Below, piece after piece: positions 16,064 to 22,259 of a DNA stretch of 36,017 nucleotides. This DNA comes from an archaeon. Lineage in GTDB: Archaea > Nanobdellota > Nanobdellia > SCGC-AAA011-G17 > GW2011-AR17. Each line of letters starts with the position of its first letter. Position 1 is the first letter of the stretch. A program made the translations under genes and the position numbers. Location of the stretch: positions 1-36,017 of the forward strand of contig JAHFJQ010000001.1 in the NCBI GenBank assembly GCA_023245755.1, written 5' to 3'. A model generated the notes under the pieces. That model was not told where the DNA came from, did not search any database, and saw nothing but the letters and a program-made list of their open reading frames with translations.

Positions 16064-16738
16064 ATGATTCCTGTAGCAGAATTCATAAACTTTATTCTTC
16101 ATATTGATACATATCTAAGCACAATAATTGCAACATATCATACCTGGACTTACGTATTCGTAAGTCTCATCATTTTTCTAGAAACCGGTTTTGTCATAAC
16201 CCCTTTTCTTCCTGGAGATTCGCTGCTTTTCGCTTCAGGTTCTTTTGCTGCGTTAGGAGCCTTAAACATATGGATCCTTTTCTTTGTTTTAGTTTCTGCA
16301 GCAATTATCGGTGACACAGTAAACTATTCTATTGGCTACCATGTTGGACCAAAAGTTTTCAAACAAGAAAATGCACGTTTCTTCAAAAAAGAATATCTCC
16401 TTCGGACAAATGAGTTCTACAACAAACATGGAAAAAAGACAATCATCCTTGCACGCTTTATTCCGATCATAAGAACCTTTGCACCTTTTATTGCAGGTAT
16501 TGGAAAAATGAACTATGGAACGTTCTTAAAATACAATGCTCTTGGTGCCTTTATGTGGGTAGGCCTATTTACCTTTGGGGGCTATTTCTTCGGATCGTTA
16601 CCAATCGTACAAGAAAATTTTTCTCTAGTCCTTATGGGAATCATTGCTTGTTCATTAATTCCGCTAGGCATAGAACTATACAAACATAAAAGACAAAAAA
16701 AGAAAGAAGAAAGTTTTAACCCTACTTCTCTAAAGTAA
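16064..16738 (+). CDS. DedA-family (VTT domain) membrane protein
   Basis: A 224-residue polytopic protein. Family signatures are ETGFVITPFLPGDSLLFASG, where the acidic residue and FLPGD are conserved, GDTVNYSIGYHVG, and the re-entrant segment ARFIPIIRTFAPFIAGIGKMNY. In bacteria and archaea DedA/VTT proteins move or scramble lipids, including C55-P and phosphatidylethanolamine in tested members, and support envelope integrity. The ATG follows the mscS stop with no gap. The last 17 bases overlap the 3' end of the convergent glycosyltransferase gene. Together with MscS it forms a small envelope operon. Confidence 0.92.
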   Translation: MIPVAEFINFILHIDTYLSTIIATYHTWTYVFVSLIIFLETGFVITPFLPGDSLLFASGSFAALGALNIWILFFVLVSAAIIGDTVNYSIGYHVGPKVFKQENARFFKKEYLLRTNEFYNKHGKKTIILARFIPIIRTFAPFIAGIGKMNYGTFLKYNALGAFMWVGLFTFGGYFFGSLPIVQENFSLVLMGIIACSLIPLGIELYKHKRQKKKEESFNPTSLK

Positions 16739-17816
16739 GACCTAAAAAACGAACAAATTCTTCTGAACCTTGCGCATGAAGAGCACGAGTTTTGACTTTT
16801 CCTTGGTAAAGAGCAAGATCTCGAAAAAATTCCGTGAATGCTCTCTCTACACCTTTCACAGAACTATCGTGACTCACAAAGATAGTATCTTCAAGGGCAT
16901 AGGCATTGAGAACTTGTTCAACATGATCCTGAATTGGAAAACAAAGGATAGGTTTTCTATACACTAATGCTTCTGTAAGTGTTTTCTGCCCAGCAAGAGT
17001 CATAATCCCTTTAGAGACTTTAAGATATTTCAAAAAGTCTGGAGTAAATTTAATATAGGCTACATTTTTCGGCAAGGAAATATCTAAATCCCCACCAAAG
17101 ATAATGAAGGATTCCGTGGGGAATTTATGAGCCATCATACATACATGTTTTGCAAGTTTAGTCCCAAATTCAGAGCCTGCAAGCATAACCAAAAAAGGTT
17201 TTTTCTTTAAATGCAACTGTTTCATCAAAACCTCTTCACTAGGTAAACTTTCTGGAAGCTGATGAAGAACAGGATCTATATAAGTATACAAAAGATGTTT
17301 TTCTTTTTTACGCCTAAACGTAGGAATAAGAACAAGGTCTGCCTCATCATACAATTTTTCAAAATACACAGCTTCAAATTTCATTTTATAATTCACAGAG
17401 TGTGTTTTTGCATATTGTTTATAGAGTAAAGGATCAAAGCCAAATACAACAATACATTTTTTGCCTAACACTTTTGCAAGAGAAAGGCCCACAGGCTCAA
17501 AATCACTCACAATAACATCCGGGATAAAATTAAACGCATGCAAACGAACTTTCAAAGTCCCAATAAACCAAAAAAATGGGAGAAACATATTTCTAAAAGC
17601 AAAGTTCCAAACATTAACCTTCATAGACTTTCCAGGGAGCTTATATCCGCGAATACGAATGGTAGGAAATTTATCCTTAAAATATCTATACGAGTTATCA
17701 TACCCTGCAACCATTATATGAGATTTAGGATATTTTCTCTTCAATGCTAAGATATTAGAATGTTCTCTTGTAGCATCACCATAGCCAATTCCTGATACAA
17801 CAAACAAGATTTTCAT
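16722..17816 (-). CDS. GT28/MurG-like glycosyltransferase
   Basis: A 364-residue GT-B-fold glycosyltransferase. The N-terminus MKILFVVSGIGYGDATRE carries the Gly-rich first loop. The C-terminal half has FLVMLAGSEFGTKLA, then MTLAGQKTLTEALVYRKPILCFPIQDHVEQVLNA. This is the nucleotide-sugar-binding region of MurG/UGT-type enzymes, in which a Gly-x-x-T-x-x-E segment contacts the donor. A short hydrophobic region near 80-105 may associate with the membrane. The ATG overlaps the stop of the upstream PIG-L gene (ATGA), a strong sign of a shared pathway. A GlcNAc transfer followed by deacetylation, as in GlcN-lipid synthesis, would fit, but donor and acceptor are inferred. Confidence 0.87.
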   Translation of the reverse strand: MKILFVVSGIGYGDATREHSNILALKRKYPKSHIMVAGYDNSYRYFKDKFPTIRIRGYKLPGKSMKVNVWNFAFRNMFLPFFWFIGTLKVRLHAFNFIPDVIVSDFEPVGLSLAKVLGKKCIVVFGFDPLLYKQYAKTHSVNYKMKFEAVYFEKLYDEADLVLIPTFRRKKEKHLLYTYIDPVLHQLPESLPSEEVLMKQLHLKKKPFLVMLAGSEFGTKLAKHVCMMAHKFPTESFIIFGGDLDISLPKNVAYIKFTPDFLKYLKVSKGIMTLAGQKTLTEALVYRKPILCFPIQDHVEQVLNAYALEDTIFVSHDSSVKGVERAFTEFFRDLALYQGKVKTRALHAQGSEEFVRFLGLTLEK

Positions 17817-18452
17817 CGCAACTTGTAAAACCTCTCTGCATATTTACAATTATTTTTTCTTCCGTAAATCAAGGAACGAATCAATGCCGGAAAATATAAT
17901 GTAAACATATACACCCATTGACTTTTAAACATTTTGATGTACGTCAATTTAATATCAATATAAGGAGTAATATCCACATACACCTGGGGGTGAGTTTCAC
18001 GAATAACATTCCAGACCTCAAAAGCATATACAGGATAATGTCTTTTCAAAGACTTTACCACTTCTAAAACAATAGCGTTAACTGCCTGATGATCAGGATG
18101 GGGGTCTAATCCTGAAGGCACATAAATTTTTTCAGGCCGAGTAAGCATAATAATTTCCCTCAATCTTTTTGCAACAAAAGGTTTCTGTACCTCTTGCTTA
18201 AGTTTCGTATCTTTCAATCCTAAATTTTTATCATCAGCAATACCAATGTATTCACTAGCCTTATCTGTCTCTTTAAATCGTGCTTTTTTTAGAAACTCTT
18301 CTTGTAGATGAGGAATACTCTTTTCTCCATGAGAAAAAACAACTTTAATGACTTTTTTTTCTTCAGCAACATACTTTGCAATAGTACCAGCCATCCCTAT
18401 AGCTTCATCATCCGAACTACGAATGGGCACAAAAAATTAAAATACTGCCCAT
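17813..18452 (-). pseudogene. PIG-L/LmbE-family deacetylase interrupted by a 7-bp insertion near the start
   Basis: The intact part encodes a PIG-L (LmbE-type) zinc-dependent N-acetyl-sugar deacetylase, with DDEAIGMAGTIAKYV, KIYVPSGLDPHPDHQAVNAIV and a C-terminal body typical of the family. The natural start is ATG 18450-18452, behind an ideal AAAGGAGGTG ribosome site. That frame reads MGSILIFCAHS and then meets TAG (18417-18419). Removing seven bases, TAGTTCG, restores CAHSDDEAIGMAG, exactly the AHxDDE zinc motif, and gives a 210-residue protein. The insertion sits in TTCG-TAG-TTCG, a short direct repeat. Without it, translation from an internal GTG (18428-18430) would lack the zinc-binding His. 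Mutation, phase switching or an assembly error are all possible. The stop overlaps the glycosyltransferase start. Confidence 0.8.
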
Positions 18453-18454
18453 AA

Positions 18455-18541
18455 TCAAACCACCTCCTTTACTACCCCAAGAAAAGATTTTTTCACTCTG
18501 TTTAAGGAGATTTGGGTTTTAATAAAAGAGAGACTATTCAT
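18455..18541 (-). CDS. Possible leaderless 28-residue ORF upstream of the PIG-L gene
   Basis: It reads MNSLSFIKTQISLNRVKKSF then LGVVKEVV and stops at TGA, 2 nt before the PIG-L ATG. Its own ATG lies about 26 nt after the centre of a strong TATA box, so a leaderless transcript would start exactly here. The AAAGGAGGTG site of the PIG-L gene lies inside its last codons, an arrangement suited to translational coupling. The peptide is basic and could form an amphipathic helix. No homologue is known to me. Confidence 0.35.
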   Translation of the reverse strand: MNSLSFIKTQISLNRVKKSFLGVVKEVV

Positions 18542-18559
18542 ACCATAATACAAAGAAGG

Positions 18560-18573
18560 TAAATATATAAACT
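18560..18573 (-). promoter_or_regulatory. TATA box for the PIG-L / glycosyltransferase unit
   Basis: The minus-strand sequence is AGTTTATATATTTA. The predicted start site, about 18540, coincides with the ATG of the 28-residue ORF and leaves about 90 nt before the PIG-L ATG. Confidence 0.5.
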
Positions 18574-18577
18574 TTTT

Positions 18578-18832
18578 CTAATCCAGTCCCGTATTCAGAA
18601 TATTTTGCAAAGCAGCATAATCTCTAGATGTAGGTCTTCCCTCGTACAAGTCTCCACAATCAGGACATCTCATAGAAATTTCTAGTCTTCCCCTAAAATA
18701 ACAACGACCATACTCTCTTGCATGAGGATGCCCCAATTCTTCACAAGAAGCGATTTCTAAACGACGTCTTTCTAAACTTTTTCCAATACGAGCAAGAAGT
18801 TCAGGGGTAAGAACAAGAGCATCAAGATCCAT
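18578..18832 (-). CDS. Small hypothetical Cys/His protein
   Basis: An 84-residue soluble protein that I do not recognise. It has C30 in ASCEELGHPHAREYGRC, with nearby His and C44, and a CPDC pair (C56, C59) in SMRCPDCGDLYEG. C30/His/C44 plus the CPDC pair could bind one zinc, giving a small zinc-ribbon-like fold. The N-terminal third (LTPELLARIGKSLERRRLE) looks helical. A CTTATATAG TATA box lies about 25 nt upstream of the ATG, so it has its own leaderless promoter and is not part of the protease transcript. Confidence 0.68.
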   Translation of the reverse strand: MDLDALVLTPELLARIGKSLERRRLEIASCEELGHPHAREYGRCYFRGRLEISMRCPDCGDLYEGRPTSRDYAALQNILNTGLD

Positions 18833-18868
18833 AAAGGAAACACAATGCTAAAAACTATATAAGTGTTT

Positions 18869-20896
18869 TCAAGATAAATCTATTTCTCTTCTACGAAGGA
18901 ATTTCCAAGCAACAAAACCTCCCCCTAAAATGAGGAGTACAGAAAGACCAATAATCACAAAAGTCACAACAGTAAAACTACTTTCAGCAGGAGCAGAGAT
19001 ACTACTACCATCACTAGAACTTTCAGAAGAAGTACTATCAACTTCTGGTGCAGCAAGAGTATTACCATCAAGAGTAACTCCAAGCTGCATAGTTGATCCT
19101 ATCTCAGAATAGACACCAATGTAAATAGTTTGAGAACCATCATAACTTATAGCGGCAGGGTCCGATGAAGAAGAGAATTCATTTGGTTGACATCCACTAA
19201 AAGTTCCACAAGAGTTATACCAAGTATCTTCAGGAGCAGCTAACTTTCCACTATCAATCACTTGATCACCATCTTCTTCCACATCAATAAGTTTATGATC
19301 AACATCCCCATTCACCGTATTGCATGTCCATCGTGAACCAGAGCAGCCATTCCAAGAACCGGTTTCTTCCATAACCGTTTCATCAATATGCCAAATAAGA
19401 ACTCCCCCGGAACTATCCCCACTTAAAAGCTCTGCTTCATGTCTATTTTCAACAAAGAACAATTCCTCTTCAGACACTGGAAGCGCATAATATCGTATTC
19501 CAGAAGATGCAGTATCCTCAACAAGAGTATAATAATCATTTGTTTCTATTTTTTGATAATTACTTTCGCTCAGCCAGCCTAAATATGCCTTAGACCAAGG
19601 ATCAAAACTTCCAGGAGGATCCATATATCCCCCATACCCCATAATGCTCCATTCTGCCGTACCTTTGGAAGTACCATCATCAGGCACAGTATCATACAGA
19701 TCAGGCAGTCCCAAGTAATGTCCAAACTCATGCGCAACAATACCTACGGGACTTTCTTCACTCACCGTTTCATAATCAACAATTTGTACACCGTCTACCG
19801 TTACAGGAATAATACTATAATAGTGTGACCAAATATCCGCACCATTTCCTCCACCATTTTCATCGGGTTCTCCTGCATGCACAACAAAAAGTCCATCAAC
19901 AATACCATCAGCATCATAATCATACTGCGAGAAATCAACATCAGGATCAGCAGCCTCAATTGCACTAGTAATCATTTCTTCCACATTAGCCTCATAATCA
20001 TCTCCATAATATGCCATATCTTCAGTCAAAGTATACCATGTAGGAAGCACAGTTCCTCTAATGTTCAAAGCACCATAGGATTGATCATAATAATAACTCG
20101 CAAGGCTATCTGTATCACCAAAAAAGTTCTGATAAAGTTCATCCGTAGAAACAGAAGCTTCTGTATCCGGAAATTGTACAGGAATTACAATTGCACCTAG
20201 CTCCTTTTGATCATAGGCCGTTTCATATACAGCTTGCCCAGTAAAGATAATAATCGGTTTTGGTTCTTTTCGTGGAGGAGGAGGAAGTTCACCCTGTTGC
20301 TGCTGTTGTTGTAAATTTGGATCATAATAGGTATAAGCACCATTGGGTTCTTCTTTAACCCCGTATCCATTTTGCGTATTTGCAAAAGTTCTTTGTTGAT
20401 TATACATATCATACAAAGGTTTTTGTTGAGGAGCAGGTCGTAGTGGACGAACTTGCCTAATAGTATCATAGCCACAAACAATTCCCTCATCTTGAATCTG
20501 TTGTGCACGCAAATCTGTTTTAAAAGCAAAATTTGTATCTGCCTCTATATACCCAGTCGAAGTAAATTTTCCTAAGTAGGGTTTTGGTTTGCCCGTAGTC
20601 GTATCTTTTTGAAAGACAATAGGACACTGGCTTTGTTTTTCATACACTTCAGAATAGTCATGATCTCCTTGCTGCTCAAACACAGTTTTTCCAAGATCAG
20701 TATCAGGATTATTAAAACGTTCTTTGTCATGTGAATATAAAGGCCCAGTAGGGTTTCCATCACTATCCACAGCAACAGGAACCCATGAACCATCAGCAGA
20801 AAGAATAGAATAAGGCGCAGCAGGTACGGCATAAGCAAGAGGGACTAACAGTAGAATAAATACAAAAACAAAGACCCCTCTTTTCATGTATCTCAT
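18869..20896 (-). CDS. Membrane-anchored M6-family (immune inhibitor A-like) metalloprotease
   Basis: A 675-residue secreted protease. A basic N-terminus and hydrophobic core ending AYA near 21-23 form the signal peptide. An N-terminal region with a Q6 tract (196-201) and Pro-rich PPPPRKEPKP precedes the catalytic domain. That domain starts near GAIVIPVQFPDTEA. The zinc site is H389-E-x-x-H393-x-x-G396-x-x-D399 (AHEFGHYLGLPDLYD), with the downstream Met-turn WSIMGYGGYM. DYDADGIVDG looks like a Ca2+ site. A helix near 638-662 followed by RRREIDLS anchors the C-terminus, so the enzyme faces outward. GGAGA lies 6 nt before the ATG. Likely role: degradation of external proteins or host/partner surface proteins (inference). 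Confidence 0.9.
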   Translation of the reverse strand: MRYMKRGVFVFVFILLLVPLAYAVPAAPYSILSADGSWVPVAVDSDGNPTGPLYSHDKERFNNPDTDLGKTVFEQQGDHDYSEVYEKQSQCPIVFQKDTTTGKPKPYLGKFTSTGYIEADTNFAFKTDLRAQQIQDEGIVCGYDTIRQVRPLRPAPQQKPLYDMYNQQRTFANTQNGYGVKEEPNGAYTYYDPNLQQQQQQGELPPPPRKEPKPIIIFTGQAVYETAYDQKELGAIVIPVQFPDTEASVSTDELYQNFFGDTDSLASYYYDQSYGALNIRGTVLPTWYTLTEDMAYYGDDYEANVEEMITSAIEAADPDVDFSQYDYDADGIVDGLFVVHAGEPDENGGGNGADIWSHYYSIIPVTVDGVQIVDYETVSEESPVGIVAHEFGHYLGLPDLYDTVPDDGTSKGTAEWSIMGYGGYMDPPGSFDPWSKAYLGWLSESNYQKIETNDYYTLVEDTASSGIRYYALPVSEEELFFVENRHEAELLSGDSSGGVLIWHIDETVMEETGSWNGCSGSRWTCNTVNGDVDHKLIDVEEDGDQVIDSGKLAAPEDTWYNSCGTFSGCQPNEFSSSSDPAAISYDGSQTIYIGVYSEIGSTMQLGVTLDGNTLAAPEVDSTSSESSSDGSSISAPAESSFTVVTFVIIGLSVLLILGGGFVAWKFLRRREIDLS

Positions 20897-20943
20897 TTAT
20901 ATCTCCAGGAAATTTAAAGGTTTCTGTAAGAAACAAGCACTTT

Positions 20944-21699
20944 CTACTCAAAAAACAAAAGTAAGACCATAACACCTATTCCTGCGAAAAGACAAACAAG
21001 TTGTAAAAAGGAACGAAGAGAATTTGGTTCTCCTCTATGCAATTCAGGAATAAGATCTGATCCAGCAATATAAATAAATCCACCTGCAGCGAAGGGAACA
21101 AACAGGGAAGTAAATCCTTCTAAGCGCTGTGCCAGAAGTAAAGAAATAATAACACCGAGAACCGAAGTCAAAGCAGTAAGAAAATTATAAAAGATAGCCT
21201 TAGGTTTTGAAAAGCCACCATGAATAAGAACACCAAAATCACCAATTTCCTGAGGGATTTCATGAAAAACAACCGCAATAGTCGTTGCAACTCCAACAGG
21301 AATACTTACAATATAACTTGCCCCAATAATTAAACCATCAAGAAAATTATGTGCAGCATCTCCTAAAAGATTCATATAGGCAAAGGTATGTATATGCCTT
21401 TTAGAATTTGGCAAATGGCAATGAATCCACTGCAAGAAAGCTTCTACAACAAAGGAAAAGAGAATTCCCAAAAGGATTGCAAAGGAAACTTGCAAGGTAA
21501 AACCATTGACTGCAACAGCTTCAGGGAGTAAATGAATAAAAGCATCACCCAAAAGAGCACCTGCAGAAAAGCTCACAAGATAAAGAAGGATTTTTTTGAG
21601 ATTGCTATCCGAAAGACTTAAAGTAAGCACACCTACAAGAGATACAAAGCTCACAATAAAAACACTCACAATGGCATATGTCCAGATTTCTAAGCTCAT
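20944..21699 (-). CDS. ZIP-family divalent metal transporter
   Basis: A 251-residue protein with eight hydrophobic segments. The signature metal-binding helices are seen: GDAAHNFLDGLIIGASY in the fourth and VFHEIPQEIGDFGVLIHGG in the fifth, as in LIV-1-like ZIP proteins. ZIP transporters import Zn2+, Fe2+ or Mn2+ into the cytoplasm. A loop before the fourth helix has HCHLPNSKRHIHTF, a His-rich segment that may sense or funnel metal. The gene is divergent from a Fur-family regulator, with a shared palindromic TATA box and an operator-like palindrome between them. Both features suggest metal-responsive control. Metal specificity cannot be read from the sequence. Confidence 0.92.
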   Translation of the reverse strand: MSLEIWTYAIVSVFIVSFVSLVGVLTLSLSDSNLKKILLYLVSFSAGALLGDAFIHLLPEAVAVNGFTLQVSFAILLGILFSFVVEAFLQWIHCHLPNSKRHIHTFAYMNLLGDAAHNFLDGLIIGASYIVSIPVGVATTIAVVFHEIPQEIGDFGVLIHGGFSKPKAIFYNFLTALTSVLGVIISLLLAQRLEGFTSLFVPFAAGGFIYIAGSDLIPELHRGEPNSLRSFLQLVCLFAGIGVMVLLLFFE

Positions 21700-21718
21700 A
21701 AAGACTGAAAGGCATAAT

Positions 21719-21730
21719 CTATTTAAATAG
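21719..21730. promoter_or_regulatory. Palindromic bidirectional TATA box, CTATTTAAATAG
   Basis: A perfect 12-bp palindrome centred 26-29 nt from both start codons: ATG 21699 of ZIP on the minus strand and GTG 21754 of the Fur-type gene on the plus strand. One element could thus drive two leaderless divergent transcripts, making the pair dependent on a single binding event. Confidence 0.65.
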
Positions 21731-21732
21731 CT

Positions 21733-21753
21733 TATTGATTCTCAATATCAATA
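21733..21753. promoter_or_regulatory. Candidate Fur-family operator (7-7-7 palindrome)
   Basis: The arms TATTGAT (21733-21739) and ATCAATA (21747-21753) are perfect reverse complements separated by TCTCAAT. The inner TGAT...ATCA resembles Fur-family boxes. It abuts the Fur-type GTG and lies 3 bp from the TATA box, a position where bound repressor would block both promoters. Confidence 0.6.
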
Positions 21754-22128
21754 GTGAGACAAACAAAACAAAAAGAAACATTGGAAGAAGAAATAAAAAA
21801 GAAGAACACGTTCTTTACAGCAGAAGATTTCTTTAAGGACATACAAAAAAAGAAAAGAAAGATAGGTATAGCCACAATCTATCGATTTCTCAATGAAAAA
21901 GTAAAAAAGAATGAATTACACTCCTATAGCTGTAATAGAAGAACATTGTTTTCTACAGAAAAGAAAACACACGCACATTTCTCCTGTGAAGTCTGTAAAA
22001 CACAAAAACATCTAGAGATAAAAAATGTAGACTTTCTCAAAAATGAAATTAGTGGAGAAGTTTGCCATTTCCAATTGGATATTACAGGTGTATGTGAAAA
22101 ATGCTTGAAAAAAGAAAAAAGGTTCTGA
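21754..22128 (+). CDS. Fur-family metal-responsive transcriptional regulator
   Basis: A 124-residue protein with the Fur layout. An N-terminal winged helix has the recognition helix IGIATIYRFLN (37-47). The metal-binding dimerisation domain has H73-x-H75, C78-x2-C81 and C114-x2-C117; the last two pairs form the usual structural zinc site. The start is a GTG about 29 nt after the centre of the shared TATA box; no in-frame ATG is available nearby. It is divergent from a ZIP importer, so a Zur-like zinc repressor is the most likely role, with Fe or Mn sensing as alternatives. Autoregulation is suggested by the palindrome directly before its start. Confidence 0.9.
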   Translation: MRQTKQKETLEEEIKKKNTFFTAEDFFKDIQKKKRKIGIATIYRFLNEKVKKNELHSYSCNRRTLFSTEKKTHAHFSCEVCKTQKHLEIKNVDFLKNEISGEVCHFQLDITGVCEKCLKKEKRF

Positions 22129-22143
22129 AATCTGTCAGGATTT

Positions 22144-22196
22144 CTGAAAATATTTCAAAATTTTTTTGTAAAGCTTTTTGAATATAATTTTTCTAA
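22144..22196 (+). promoter_or_regulatory. Orphan tRNA-type promoter without a recognised gene behind it
   Basis: 49 of 53 bases match the region before tRNA-Leu(UAA) at 32287-32339, without gaps. The match includes the palindrome CTGAAAATATTTCAA (22144-22158) and the TATA-like GAATATAA (22180-22187). A start site is predicted near 22207-22210. A related imperfect copy, CTGAAATCTGTCAG, lies just upstream at 22127-22140. No tRNA fold follows. Confidence 0.6.
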
Positions 22197-22206
22197 AGAA
22201 GAATAC

Positions 22207-22259
22207 GATGGATTAATCTCTCCAGGTACTGCAAGCTTGGGTAATATTAAATGAATGCC
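22207..22259 (+). ncRNA. Possible small RNA from the orphan promoter
   Basis: About 53 nt lie between the predicted start site and the convergent 3' end of rtcB. The stretch begins GATGGATTAATC and contains the 8-bp palindrome CAAGCTTG. It has no convincing C/D-box, tRNA-half, RNase P or SRP features that I can see. It might continue as antisense RNA into the end of rtcB. The only support is the strong promoter match. Confidence 0.3.

Noticed and set aside
22207..22259. C/D-box RNA or split tRNA half after the orphan promoter
   Set aside because: No convincing RUGAUGA/CUGA boxes, acceptor-like pairing or T-arm sequence could be found, so no RNA class is assigned.
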